From Pseudomonas sp. VD-NE ins (GTDB taxonomy: Bacteria > Pseudomonadota > Gammaproteobacteria > Pseudomonadales > Pseudomonadaceae), in NCBI RefSeq assembly GCF_031882575.1, contig NZ_CP134772.1:4421001-4485000 (forward strand): a stretch of 64,000 nt of DNA. The letters run 5' to 3'. The notes below the pieces were generated by a model, which saw only the letters and a program-made list of their open reading frames with translations, did not search any database and was not told the DNA's origin. Made by a program: the position numbers and the translations under genes. Each line of letters begins with the position of its first letter. Positions within the stretch are counted from its first letter, which is position 1. Positions 44,350 to 52,449 of the stretch are shown in pieces.

Positions 44350-44807
44350 TTACCCGTTCAGCGCAAGGGCGATGCCGTTAGCCACGGCGAACTCCATGCG
44401 TCTCCAGTGTTCGTCCTCCAGCCACTTGGCCGTCCCCATCGCCTCGGGCGTGGGTTCGGCACCAGGAAGCCAGCGGTTCGTCAGGGCCATCAACTGGCCC
44501 AGTCCGTTTTCGCTTAGGCGCTCAGCGTGCTCGAGCGCTTTTTTACGATCACCTCAACGTTGGGCGCGTACTCCTCGAGCAGCGCGCCGGCGATCTGCAT
44601 CACCATCACCGGGTTGCCCAGCAGCGGTTTCAGCACGGCTTTTTGTTCCTGCTGCACAGTGGTCATCAACAGGTTGTTGCCCGGGGCGACCTTGTTGGTT
44701 TGGGTCAGAGCGTTGAAATACTTGGTGACGTCGGCCGGGGTCAGGTTGAAGGTGAATTCCTGTTCGCCGACTTCCAGGGTGATTTCGGTGTTGTTCTGTT
44801 GGCTCAT
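44350..44807 (-). CDS. Tail assembly chaperone E+E' fusion made by programmed -1 frameshift
   Basis: The E frame starts at ATG 44807 and stops at 44514 (97 residues, MSQQNNTEITLEVGEQEFTF). Near its end is the canonical slippery heptamer A AAA AAG (minus strand 44544-44538), read as GTA AAA AAG in frame zero. A -1 slip continues into an open frame of about 64 codons (KKALEHAERLSENGLGQLMA, then LTNRWLPG) and stops at 44350, just before the tape-measure start at 44344. P2-like and lambda-like phages make the same E/E' (G/G-T) pair to assemble the tail around the tape measure. Both products are expected; the fusion is inferred from signal and frame. Confidence 0.85.
44514..44807 (-). CDS. Tail assembly chaperone E (unshifted product)
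   Basis: 97 residues. A beta-rich start (EVGEQEFTFNLTPADVTKYF) and helical end (PLLGNPVMVMQIAGALLEEY) fit the phage tail assembly chaperone gpE class. The in-frame stop lies 22 bases after the slippery heptamer. The start is set by AAGAG about ten bases before the ATG. Confidence 0.82.
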   Translation of the reverse strand: MSQQNNTEITLEVGEQEFTFNLTPADVTKYFNALTQTNKVAPGNNLLMTTVQQEQKAVLKPLLGNPVMVMQIAGALLEEYAPNVEVIVKKRSSTLSA

Positions 44808-45331
44808 TGGGTAGATCTCTTGTTGAGGTTGGGAGAAGTGGTGTCCTGGTGCGCTGGCGATCGCTGGCACACGCCACGGACGTATTGCTGCAGTCCGAGA
44901 ATCATTTGCCGGCTTAGGGCGAGCTGATTACGGAGGGTGAAATAATCCGGTCGAGCGTCTGCTGCGAGTTCGGCGCGTCCTGCATCAGCCATGCGGGCGG
45001 TGCCGGCGGTGGCGGGCACAGATCCGGTGGCGGAACAGGTGGCGCGGACGAGCAACCGGCCAGAGCCATCGCTAACAGCGCGGCGCAGGCGCTCGTTTTC
45101 AGTGAGTGCATCGGTCAATTCCTTGGCGTTTCGTTGGTCGATCGCATCCCGCTCAGCGAGCATTTCGCCGCTGATTCGGGCCGCTTCACGCAGGCCGTTC
45201 GCTTCCCATTGCACGCTGTCGCGCTCGCGCCTGGCGTCGTCGCGCTGATCGGTTACCCGATCGAACGCCACCCACACCAGCACGGCCACCAGCAGCACGA
45301 AAGGCGCCAGGCGCAATGGGGAAAGGCTCAT
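44804..45331 (-). CDS. Inner-membrane spanin subunit Rz
   Basis: 175 residues from ATG 45331, overlapping the lysozyme stop by the ATGA arrangement. An N-terminal signal-anchor (LRLAPFVLLVAVLVWVAF) is followed by a long charged coiled coil (RDDARRERDSVQWEANGLRE, EMLAERDAIDQRNAKELTDA), the i-spanin plan. With the nested Rz1 lipoprotein it fuses inner and outer membranes at the last step of lysis. Confidence 0.85.
   Translation of the reverse strand: MSLSPLRLAPFVLLVAVLVWVAFDRVTDQRDDARRERDSVQWEANGLREAARISGEMLAERDAIDQRNAKELTDALTENERLRRAVSDGSGRLLVRATCSATGSVPATAGTARMADAGRAELAADARPDYFTLRNQLALSRQMILGLQQYVRGVCQRSPAHQDTTSPNLNKRSTQ
44914..45111 (-). CDS. Outer-membrane spanin lipoprotein Rz1, nested inside Rz
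   Basis: 65 residues in another frame inside Rz. Lipobox LAGC (MHSLKTSACAALLAMALAGC) places the lipidated Cys at residue 20. The mature part is proline rich (SSAPPVPPPDLCPPPPAPPA), the hallmark of Rz1. Nested i-/o-spanin gene pairs are well known in phages, so this small ORF is real rather than a shadow. Confidence 0.88.
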   Translation of the reverse strand: MHSLKTSACAALLAMALAGCSSAPPVPPPDLCPPPPAPPAWLMQDAPNSQQTLDRIISPSVISSP

Positions 45332-45855
45332 CGCAGGCACTTCTCCATTTCAGCCAGCCGGCGGTTGTGCAGGCCTTGAACGAAGCGCTTGCGGCCCTGG
45401 GCGTCGGTCACGTACGCCCATACCGGTGTCTTGCCGTCCGGTGCCCAGGCCAACGCCCTGCAGCCGTCAGCAATGCGGCCGGCGTTGATCAACGCCACCG
45501 CCCGACTGGCGCAAGTGCTGGGCACACCGACGTTGTGTCCATGGCTGGTCAGCGCGTCGAAAGTGTTCTGGCTCACGTCCGGGTTGGTGATGCAGTCGGC
45601 CAGCTGCAGCTGGGTTTTGCGGATCACCAGCTGCTCCACCTCCGCGCAACGATCGGGCGACCAGTAGTCACCGACTACCACCGGGAACGGGCTGGTGTAT
45701 CGGGTGATGCCCTTGCAGACAGTGGGCAGTCCGCTGGCCAACTTGTCGGCATAGACGGTGTTCTGGCCACGGCCTTCCCAAGTGCCCAGGAAGATCACCA
45801 ACGGAGCGCTGGCCAGCGCAATCACACCGGCTTGAATCCTGCCACGCAGGCTCAT
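45328..45855 (-). CDS. Phage endolysin, GH24-type lysozyme with SAR-like N-terminus
   Basis: 175 residues from MSLRGRI. The N-terminal hydrophobic weak anchor (AGVIALASAPLVIFLGTWEG) resembles a signal-arrest-release sequence of SAR endolysins. The lysozyme active-site triad pattern is E..D..T: WEGRGQNTVYADKLASGLPT with the catalytic Glu near residue 30. The later part (NTFDALTSHGHNVGVPSTCA) matches GH24. It overlaps Rz by four bases. SAR export lets it reach the periplasm without a holin. Confidence 0.85.
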   Translation of the reverse strand: MSLRGRIQAGVIALASAPLVIFLGTWEGRGQNTVYADKLASGLPTVCKGITRYTSPFPVVVGDYWSPDRCAEVEQLVIRKTQLQLADCITNPDVSQNTFDALTSHGHNVGVPSTCASRAVALINAGRIADGCRALAWAPDGKTPVWAYVTDAQGRKRFVQGLHNRRLAEMEKCLR

Positions 45856-46148
45856 GGGAACCACACCCGCAACAGTGCCGGCACAACCATCTGCAGCACA
45901 GAAGCGACCACCGTGAGAATGGTCAGCAAGCGGCCGACCTTGGCGCCGATGTCGTTCACCGCGACCGTCAGGGTCTGCTGGCCAGCGTTCAGTTCCGAGA
46001 GTTGACCGGCCATGTGTTCGAACCCCTGCTCCAACTTGGTCACGCGGGTAGGCACCGTTTCGTGGCGGTCTTCCAACTCGCTCAGCCGGTGTTCGAACAC
46101 AGCGAATCTCTGCTCCAGCGTTCCGAGGCGTACGGTTTCAGTCGTCAT
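45852..46148 (-). CDS. Holin-like or XhlA-type small membrane protein
   Basis: 98 residues. A coiled-coil N-terminal half (LEQRFAVFEHRLSELEDRHE) precedes a single C-terminal membrane segment (LLTILTVVASVLQMVVPALL). This plan fits XhlA-like lysis auxiliary proteins. It is the first gene of the lysis block, ahead of the SAR-type endolysin, and overlaps it by four bases. Pinholin versus XhlA role is unresolved. Confidence 0.65.
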   Translation of the reverse strand: MTTETVRLGTLEQRFAVFEHRLSELEDRHETVPTRVTKLEQGFEHMAGQLSELNAGQQTLTVAVNDIGAKVGRLLTILTVVASVLQMVVPALLRVWFP

Positions 46149-46357
46149 CAGCGTTTACTCTGCTCAAAGCCCGTCTGGCACGGGACGCATCGCGTTTTAC
46201 CGCCCAGCGCACGGCGTGCCGGCGGGATCTCTTTGTCGCAGTCCTCGCAATGGGTCAGGCTTGGCCCGACCGGCACAGGCGTCAGCAGTTGGGCCTTGAT
46301 CGCCTGGTCACGTTGGCGTTGTTCCAGCTCCTGGGCGCGGTCGAACCAGTCCACCAT
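46148..46357 (-). CDS. TraR/DksA-type C4 zinc-finger protein
   Basis: 69 residues. The helical N-terminus (QELEQRQRDQAIKAQLLTPV) precedes CEDC and CVPC pairs (residues about 37-60), forming the zinc finger of the phage TraR/DksA group. Such proteins can bind RNA polymerase through its secondary channel and may aid phage transcription. The gene lies between tail tube and lysis genes, overlapping both by one base. Confidence 0.85.
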   Translation of the reverse strand: MVDWFDRAQELEQRQRDQAIKAQLLTPVPVGPSLTHCEDCDKEIPPARRALGGKTRCVPCQTGFEQSKR

Positions 46358-46809
46358 TAACGGATCCCCTCGATCTCGGTAGCGTCGAGGTACGGAACGC
46401 CGTTGATGTGGATAAAGTCGGGACTAGTCACGTCAAACGGCACTTTGTGCTTGGTCTTCTCGCCGCCTTTTGGATCGATCGACAGCAAGCTGGAGATCTT
46501 CACCTTGCAGCCGAACGCCTCCACGCGCAGTTCCTCGTCTTCGCCGGCCTTGGCGAAAAACACTGCGTCGAACGGCTTGAGCTTGCGGAAGCTGCCCGCC
46601 GATCGCGCCGCGTCGATCAGCAACTGAAAGTTGGAGCTATCCAGTTCCAGTTCGCCGGCAGCGGCCACGTCGCCCTCTACGTAGCCGTCAGGCACGCCCC
46701 GGGTTTGGGCCACAGCCGAGTTGTCGGTAATGTCCAGGGTGCAGCTCTCGACGTGCAGCGACAGATCGCCCAGGCTCACGTCGAAGTTCTTGCCGCCAAT
46801 TTTTGCCAT
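46357..46809 (-). CDS. Tail tube-like phage protein (DUF2597)
   Basis: 150 residues. KIGGKNFDVSLGDLSLHVES and YVEGDVAAAGELELDSSNFQ fit the DUF2597 class that occupies the tail-tube position in HP1-like phages. The protein is beta rich with no Cys-rich part. It follows the sheath gene by six bases. Confidence 0.8.
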   Translation of the reverse strand: MAKIGGKNFDVSLGDLSLHVESCTLDITDNSAVAQTRGVPDGYVEGDVAAAGELELDSSNFQLLIDAARSAGSFRKLKPFDAVFFAKAGEDEELRVEAFGCKVKISSLLSIDPKGGEKTKHKVPFDVTSPDFIHINGVPYLDATEIEGIR

Positions 46810-46815
46810 GGGGCG

Positions 46816-47931
46816 TTACTCCGTTTTGTCAGTGGAAAGATCCAGAGCGATGTTCGCCGTGAGGTCTTTCGGGCAGTTGAGGGGTTTGAGCTTGATGTAG
46901 GCCGCGACCTTGGTTTTGCTGAGCCATTCCAATACCAGGTCGCCGTCTTTCGGCGGCTCGATATCACCGGGGAACACCTCGCCGGCGAACTTGACGGACT
47001 TGGCCATGGCACGCAGCGGCGCCATCAGTTGATTGGTGTTCACCGCCATGCTGTTGGGTGTGCTGTTCAAGCGGCGATCAGCGACACGGCGGATCAGCAG
47101 CGGACGGATCAGGCGCGCGGCCTTGTCGGTGATGCGCAGGTACTCCACGACCTGAAAGTCGCTGCCCGGGGTGTCCAACATGTTGCAGTCGCCCCAGTAC
47201 ACGCCCGGATAGTCGGGGTAGGTCTGGGTGACAGAAAACCGCGCCCGATCCAGTTCACTGCGCACAGCGGACGGCAGCGGAATCAGCTCGCTATCAATAG
47301 GCACGTCGCCAAGCCCCAACACCGGGCCGGTGGCCACGCGCATCGGGCTATCAGCAATGCTCACAGCCGAGTTGGCCAAACGGCCAGCCAGCACGCCGAG
47401 ATCATTGCCGTGCAGTTGCGGTACCGGCGAAACGCGCGGCGCTGCCAGACCCGCTACCAACGCTTTTTGCTCGGTGAGGTACTGCGCCCAGGTCTGGTCG
47501 ACGGCGATGCCGGCACTGCTCGCCAGAAAGAAAACCCGGCGACCGTAGGTGTTGTTCAGGGCGACGGCCGCGTCATGCATGGCCAACAGTTCCTCACCCT
47601 TTGTCACGGGTTTGGTGACAATTACCCCTTCCACCGACACCCCTTGTTGCTGGGTTTTCTCCAGAGCGGTGGCCCAGTCGCCTTCGGGGCCGATCGGGGC
47701 CGCCATGCAGGCCCAGCGCTGGCCACCGTTCAAACGTGCGGCGGTGATTTGGGTTTTCAGATCGCTCGTCGGGACGCCCAGGGCGGCGTCCAGATCGCTG
47801 TCAGTGTTCAGCGGAATGATCTGGCCGACGTTTTTGGCGGCGGGGCCGATGAAAAGAAAGTAACGCTCAACCTCTGTCACGGCGCCCTGGCCTAGATTGA
47901 GATTGTCGACGGTGACTTGACCGAGTGCCAT
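46816..47931 (-). CDS. Tail sheath protein (DUF2586 family)
   Basis: 371 residues. The DUF2586 pattern is recognisable (MALGQVTVDNLNLGQGAVTE, then VERYFLFIGPAAKN), with a later WGDCNMLDTPGSDFQVVEYL segment. Contractile sheath identity follows from its position between morphogenesis and tail-tube genes. It overlaps no neighbour but leaves only 6 bases to the tube gene. Part of the minus-strand late operon. Confidence 0.8.
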   Translation of the reverse strand: MALGQVTVDNLNLGQGAVTEVERYFLFIGPAAKNVGQIIPLNTDSDLDAALGVPTSDLKTQITAARLNGGQRWACMAAPIGPEGDWATALEKTQQQGVSVEGVIVTKPVTKGEELLAMHDAAVALNNTYGRRVFFLASSAGIAVDQTWAQYLTEQKALVAGLAAPRVSPVPQLHGNDLGVLAGRLANSAVSIADSPMRVATGPVLGLGDVPIDSELIPLPSAVRSELDRARFSVTQTYPDYPGVYWGDCNMLDTPGSDFQVVEYLRITDKAARLIRPLLIRRVADRRLNSTPNSMAVNTNQLMAPLRAMAKSVKFAGEVFPGDIEPPKDGDLVLEWLSKTKVAAYIKLKPLNCPKDLTANIALDLSTDKTE

Positions 47932-47942
47932 GCAGTGCCTCG

Positions 47943-48626
47943 TTAGCGGGGTGAAGTTAGGATTTGTTGCAACACCTGGTTAATCAGGAGATTGGTTTCG
48001 CGCTCAGTTTCGGCGCCGATGAACTGGCGTTTCGGCAGCGTGATTTCCCAGCTCTGCGCGCCGGTGCTTTCGCTGCGCTGGTCGTCCAGGATCCGGATCA
48101 ACAGGCCGGCTTTGGCGTAGTTCACATGCTCCTGAATCCACGCCACTGACGGTCGGGTCAGCGTCTTTTTGCCCGCTTGGCGCACACGGAAGCCCAACCG
48201 CCGTAAGCGTTTTGCTTGCTTGTCGGTTGCTGCCAAACCCGGTGGGGTCTTGTTCCATCGGCGCATCTGCTGGGCGGTGCGGCGCTCACTGACGCCGTTG
48301 TGCTGCTGCGCGGCGACCCATCGGGTCAGGGCGTTTTTCCAGCCCAGTTCCGCTTCATCAGCGGACACCCGGGTGACCACCATCAACTTGGCCAGGCCGG
48401 CTTCCATCTTCTTTTTGCCCTTGCTGTCGCCCCTGCGTGGGGCGAAGGGCGTGCCGTCCAGGTTCTTCTGCTCACGCACTCGCTTGCGGCTCATCGTCCG
48501 CACGCGTTTGGTGACCTGGTTCAGCAAGCGGCGGCGCAATTGCGGCGGCAGGCTCAGCAACGCCAGTTGTTCGCGTACGCCCAAGCGACCGCGAATGTCG
48601 AGTTCGAACGTGCTACGCCCGGCCAT
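47943..48626 (-). CDS. Phage virion morphogenesis protein (gpG/tail completion S-like)
   Basis: 227 residues from ATG 48626 (MAGRSTFELDIRGRLGV); the longer frame is a shadow. A strongly basic middle (RKRVREQKNLDGTPFAPRRG) followed by helical parts is the phage_tail_S/virion morphogenesis pattern. It overlaps gpR upstream by 14 bases. It probably completes the head-proximal tail end. Confidence 0.8.
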   Translation of the reverse strand: MAGRSTFELDIRGRLGVREQLALLSLPPQLRRRLLNQVTKRVRTMSRKRVREQKNLDGTPFAPRRGDSKGKKKMEAGLAKLMVVTRVSADEAELGWKNALTRWVAAQQHNGVSERRTAQQMRRWNKTPPGLAATDKQAKRLRRLGFRVRQAGKKTLTRPSVAWIQEHVNYAKAGLLIRILDDQRSESTGAQSWEITLPKRQFIGAETERETNLLINQVLQQILTSPR

Positions 48627-49065
48627 CGGTGGCCACCTCGCCGCGCTCTGCAATCCACAGATCAAACGGGACAAAGGCCCAGGTCTTGCCGAAGGCTTCG
48701 ATCTCGCCGGCAGGGTCTTCGGCCAGATACTGCGGCTCGACAAACTCCAGCGTGATTTCCACGTCGAACAGATCGTTATCCAGAGGCTCGACAAGGAACT
48801 CCGGCGCCGGCAGTTCGTGGCGGTCACGGTTGGAGTCGTGGTTTTCCAGCCAGCTGCCGACCAACGCCATCATGCGAGCCGGATTGGCGGCGAAACGCTC
48901 CAGGACAATCACGGCGCGATAGTGCATATCGGCAAAGTGCATGCCGTCGACGTCGGGTTTCCAGATCAGCGAAAGCTTTACCTGCTCCGTCCAGCTGTCG
49001 AGTTGTTCAGGCTCGACCAGGCGGCGCTCCAACAGATACGCGGTCAGTGTCTGCAGCTTGGTCAT
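48613..49065 (-). CDS. Tail completion protein R (P2 gpR-like)
   Basis: 150 residues. KLQTLTAYLLERRLVEPEQL and NDLFDVEITLEFVEPQYLAE match P2 gpR. It overlaps L upstream by four bases and the morphogenesis gene downstream by 14. gpR and gpS together close the tail before joining the head. Confidence 0.83.
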   Translation of the reverse strand: MTKLQTLTAYLLERRLVEPEQLDSWTEQVKLSLIWKPDVDGMHFADMHYRAVIVLERFAANPARMMALVGSWLENHDSNRDRHELPAPEFLVEPLDNDLFDVEITLEFVEPQYLAEDPAGEIEAFGKTWAFVPFDLWIAERGEVATDGRA

Positions 49066-49523
49066 ACGATTGCCGCCGTGATTCGGCCGCGCCCCTGCAG
49101 CGAGCGAACCGCCTGCTGGCTGAACTGCAGAAACGTCTCGCCGCGTTCGGGCATTTCTTTGCCGGTGTTTTCGGCGCTTTCACGGCGGCTTACCGTGGCG
49201 AACTGCGTCAGCAAGCTGGCCTTGGCTCGGCAATACACGGCGCGCTTGTACGTCGCTACGTGAAATGTGGCGTCAGGCAGCACCTTAGGGTCACCAGATT
49301 CCACGGAGGTGATGCCCACGCTCTGCCATTGGCCTTTGCGTTTGGACAAATCGCGATTGATCTCAATCATCGCGGTAGTCAAATCAGTGACCAGCATGTC
49401 AACCAGGTACTCCGCCGGCAGGCGGTAGCCCTTCTGAAACTCGGACACGGAGAGGTTCGGCCAGAAGCCGTCGTTCTCAATCGCCTGTTCCACAAAGGTG
49501 GTGGGTTTCCCGGAAAAGCTCAT
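49062..49523 (-). CDS. Head completion/stabilisation protein L (gpL)
   Basis: 153 residues from ATG 49523 (MSFSGKPTTFVEQAIEN). Its RBS is weak, and an ATG at 49574 would add 17 residues. The pattern DGFWPNLSVSEFQKGYRLPA and the SLLTQFATVSRR part fit gpL. It caps the filled head. Located between terminase small subunit and gpR as in P2. Confidence 0.82.
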   Translation of the reverse strand: MSFSGKPTTFVEQAIENDGFWPNLSVSEFQKGYRLPAEYLVDMLVTDLTTAMIEINRDLSKRKGQWQSVGITSVESGDPKVLPDATFHVATYKRAVYCRAKASLLTQFATVSRRESAENTGKEMPERGETFLQFSQQAVRSLQGRGRITAAIV

Positions 49524-49620
49524 TGCTGGCCGCTCGAATAGGGCGGGGAGACTGTTTTTCGTGGGGCTGGCCATGAATGGCAGACACACGTCCACAGTTC
49601 CCCGCTGGGGGGGTAGTCGG

Positions 49621-50343
49621 TTATTGCGCGCCGGTCACGGCGGGGGTTTGTTTGGCGATCGCCTTGCGGCACTTCGCAATGCGCGTCTCATTTCCTGCTT
49701 TCGCGTAAAGCTCGGTGGAGCGTTCCAGGTGCTGGAGCGCGGTTTCCCACTGCTCGGCCTCCATGGCGCGCATGCCGATCAACTTGTGGTACTTGCTGGG
49801 GATCTGTTCGGTCAGCTCCCATTCACCGTCGACACGCGGCAGCAGATCGGACAGGTACGGCTCCGGGCTGCGTTGCGCGTTGTATTCGGCGTAAGCCCAA
49901 TCGATCACTGCGTCCGCAACGAAGGTTTGCACGTCGCGGCGCTTAAACCGCTCGGGCATCTCCTGGCCCTGCCCGATCGCAAAGTCCGCGAGTGCCAGGC
50001 CGTCTTCGAACTGCTCGGTGTCGAACAGCCAGACCATCACCTGCACCAGAACGCGGTTCGGCATCACCAGACCCGAGTCCATGTAGCGCTGAATGAAATC
50101 CTGGTACTTGGGCAACAGCTCTTCGCGCTTGAGTGCCTGACGCCCAGCGAGACCCTTGATATCGCTCAGGCGCTGCAGATCCTGATCCAGAGAGGCTTCC
50201 ATCAGCAGCAGGTGCTTTTTCGCGTTGGCCGGGCTGCTCAGGGCTTCCGCCGGCGAATACGCCAGCGGTGCGGCGGCTGCAGCGATTACTGCAGCAGTTC
50301 CCTGTGCCAAAGTACGGCGCTTGTGGGCAAGGGCCAGGCTCAT
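49621..50343 (-). CDS. Terminase small subunit/endonuclease (gpM)
   Basis: 240 residues. KHLLLMEASLDQDLQRLSDI and KREELLPKYQDFIQRYMDSG match P2 gpM, followed by a tetratricopeptide-like helical end (EAEQWETALQHLERSTELYA). The gene overlaps the capsid gene upstream by four bases. It binds cos DNA with the large subunit. Confidence 0.87.
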   Translation of the reverse strand: MSLALAHKRRTLAQGTAAVIAAAAAPLAYSPAEALSSPANAKKHLLLMEASLDQDLQRLSDIKGLAGRQALKREELLPKYQDFIQRYMDSGLVMPNRVLVQVMVWLFDTEQFEDGLALADFAIGQGQEMPERFKRRDVQTFVADAVIDWAYAEYNAQRSPEPYLSDLLPRVDGEWELTEQIPSKYHKLIGMRAMEAEQWETALQHLERSTELYAKAGNETRIAKCRKAIAKQTPAVTGAQ

Positions 50344-51359
50344 GCGGCCAACTCAACGTTTTCAGTAAACGCGATCTTTTCCAGCTGCTCGATCACGTAG
50401 CCTTCGTTGCGGCTGTTGTAATCCTCGACACGGGAGCGTTTCGGGTTGTCTACGGTTTGCTTGCGCCAGCTGGAGTCCTGGAAGTAGATCGACAGATTGT
50501 CCCAACTGGTGACCAGCACGCCGTTGACCGGGAAGAACGGCACGCTGAAGCTTGGCAGACCACCGTAAGTGGCGATCACCTGGGCGTCCTCGATGCGCTC
50601 TTTCTCGGTCGGTGTATCACCTTGCTTGGCGTACAGCTTGGCCTTGTCAGCCGCCAACAGGTCGGTGCCGATAATGGCGATCAGGTCGCCGCCATCGCGC
50701 AGGCGTTCGTCCACCATTTGCTTGGTGTCATGCACCAGGGCGTCCAGGTTGGCGTAATCACCGCCCTGCCCCAAGATTACTTTGCCAGCGGTTTTGCCTT
50801 CCTTGAGTACCTGTTGTGGGGCTTGCTCGCGCAATTGTTGCAGCCAGCCTTTGTTCACGTCCTGCAGCATTGGGTAAGCGGCAATATCGGTCTGCGCAGC
50901 GGCTTTCAGGCCGTGGAAACCGACCATGATGCGGTCCAGAGCGATCTGTTTCTGCACAGCCGCCGAGTAACGTTGATGGAAGTCCGGGAATTTGGCCCAG
51001 GCGTCGATTTTTGCGTACGGCAGACCCACGTCCGACTCGGTGGACGAGAGTTCGTAGGTGGTGTTGTCCAGCTCGGAGGCGTCTTTCGCTTCGCGATCGG
51101 TGGTCTTGGTGTTAGTACGCCCAGTCACCGGGCCGGACACACCGATGAACACCTTCTCGCCCTTGATTTCGCTCACGCCAATGACGTTGATGCGCGAAAG
51201 GAAGTCCGACTTGGCGGTGATGGCGTCGTTCAGTTCCTGGGTGATGGACGGCTCAACGCTGAACATCTTGCTGGACAGCTCGACGCCGTAAGTTTCGGCC
51301 ATGGCCAGTTGCATGGCCGCATACATCTTGGCGCCGTAGGCGCTCAGGGAACGGGCCAT
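50340..51359 (-). CDS. Major capsid protein (gpN)
   Basis: 339 residues. The P2 N-type HK97 fold is suggested by the N-terminal helix MARSLSAYGAKMYAAMQLAM, DLIAIIGTDLLAADKAKLYA, and the C-terminal YNSRNEGYVIEQLEKIAFTE. It follows the scaffold gene by one base. The protein is typically processed by the gpO protease. Confidence 0.9.
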   Translation of the reverse strand: MARSLSAYGAKMYAAMQLAMAETYGVELSSKMFSVEPSITQELNDAITAKSDFLSRINVIGVSEIKGEKVFIGVSGPVTGRTNTKTTDREAKDASELDNTTYELSSTESDVGLPYAKIDAWAKFPDFHQRYSAAVQKQIALDRIMVGFHGLKAAAQTDIAAYPMLQDVNKGWLQQLREQAPQQVLKEGKTAGKVILGQGGDYANLDALVHDTKQMVDERLRDGGDLIAIIGTDLLAADKAKLYAKQGDTPTEKERIEDAQVIATYGGLPSFSVPFFPVNGVLVTSWDNLSIYFQDSSWRKQTVDNPKRSRVEDYNSRNEGYVIEQLEKIAFTENVELAA

Positions 51360-51360
51360 A

Positions 51361-52287
51361 TCAGAGTACCCGCGCTTTGGTTTTGTCGGCTGCGCCGGTG
51401 GAACGCGGCAACTGACGGCCGGTGCTGGTGTTCTGCAGCGTGGTGAACTGTTGCTGCAGGCTGGTCAGAGCTGCCAACACTGCTTTGTTGGAACTGCCGC
51501 CGTTTCGCTTGAATTCGCGTTCTTCTTCGGCGGTGGTGACGATCTCGTCGACTGCCGCGCTGACGTCATCGATCGGGGCTTGATCGGGTTCTGGTGCGTC
51601 TTCGGCAGCAGGCTCAATCACGGCCTGAATGCCGGCAGCGACGACCAGCAGCTGGGCCAGCAGGGCTTTCAAAGCCGTTGCGGTAGCTTCATCCATTGGG
51701 GGTTTGCTCTCGGTTGGGGTTTGCGGAGTGGTTTCGGCGGCGGTGTCGTCAATGCCGAAACGCTTGAACAGGCGGGTGAACATGCCGACAAGGCGGCCAA
51801 TCTCGCCCTGCGCTTCGGTTTCGCGCAGAGGGCCGAGTTCTTGGGATGCGGCGTAGTACGCATCGCGGCTGGTGCGACTGGAGAAGTAGAGTTCCTGCGT
51901 GCCGACGCTGGCGGGTTCGTCGGTGACGGCGATACCGGTCATGTAGGCTTTGCCACGGCCCCGGAAATTCGGCTTGATCTCTATGCTGGTGAACAGCTTT
52001 TCGCCGGCGTCATTCAGGCGCAGCAGCTTGTCGTTTGGCTTCAGTTGCGCTTCAAGGGCGACTTGGCCAGGTTCCAGATCGTCGCCCTCCTCGATCAGGC
52101 GCACAGCGAAAACCGTTCCGTGGGATCCGAACCAGCGTTCGTGTTCACACCAGATAACAGCGGTGTACAAAGTCGGCGTGTAGGTCTCGGCGATGTCGCG
52201 CAGTTCCTGGGGAAGGATCTCGCGGCCATCGACGGTCGGGCCGCTGGTGGCTACACGTTTCCAGTAGGAGACAAGGGAACGGGGCAT
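51361..52287 (-). CDS. Capsid scaffolding and maturation protease (gpO)
   Basis: 308 residues. N-terminal half forms the serine-protease domain: AVIWCEHERWFGSHGTVFAV (His of the P2 gpO triad), IEIKPNFRGRGKAYMTGIAV and DEPASVGTQELYFSS (Ser and Asp region). The C-terminal helical part (KALLAQLLVVAAGIQAVIEP, EREFKRNGGSSNKAVLAALT) is the scaffold. It is the first gene of the minus late operon, divergent from the terminase gene. Confidence 0.88.
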   Translation of the reverse strand: MPRSLVSYWKRVATSGPTVDGREILPQELRDIAETYTPTLYTAVIWCEHERWFGSHGTVFAVRLIEEGDDLEPGQVALEAQLKPNDKLLRLNDAGEKLFTSIEIKPNFRGRGKAYMTGIAVTDEPASVGTQELYFSSRTSRDAYYAASQELGPLRETEAQGEIGRLVGMFTRLFKRFGIDDTAAETTPQTPTESKPPMDEATATALKALLAQLLVVAAGIQAVIEPAAEDAPEPDQAPIDDVSAAVDEIVTTAEEEREFKRNGGSSNKAVLAALTSLQQQFTTLQNTSTGRQLPRSTGAADKTKARVL

Positions 52288-52449
52288 GAGTAGTGACTGC
52301 GCTCAATCGTTGAATGAGCCGCCACGATAGGGAGCCGTTTACCGCCAAACAAACGGTTGAAATTCAGGGTTCTCCTATTTTCGAGAGATAGGCGGATCGC
52401 AGCATTTAACCCCGCGTTTCCGGGGTTTTCGCCGCATAGACTGCGGCCC
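52288..52449. promoter_or_regulatory. Divergent late promoter region between scaffold (O) and terminase (P) genes
   Basis: 162 bases with no gene. CCGTTT (52335-52340) and AAACGG (52351-52356) form an inverted repeat with a ten-base spacer containing ACCGCC. P2-like late promoters are activated by Ogr/Delta proteins at dyad sites near -55, and an ogr gene follows the portal gene. This dyad is the best candidate. Another hairpin AACCCCGC/GGGGTT is near 52407. Confidence 0.5.

Noticed and set aside
46408..47895. 495-codon plus-strand frame across the tail sheath and tube genes
   Set aside because: Spans two well-supported minus-strand phage genes in the same phase; low-complexity composition and no known domain.
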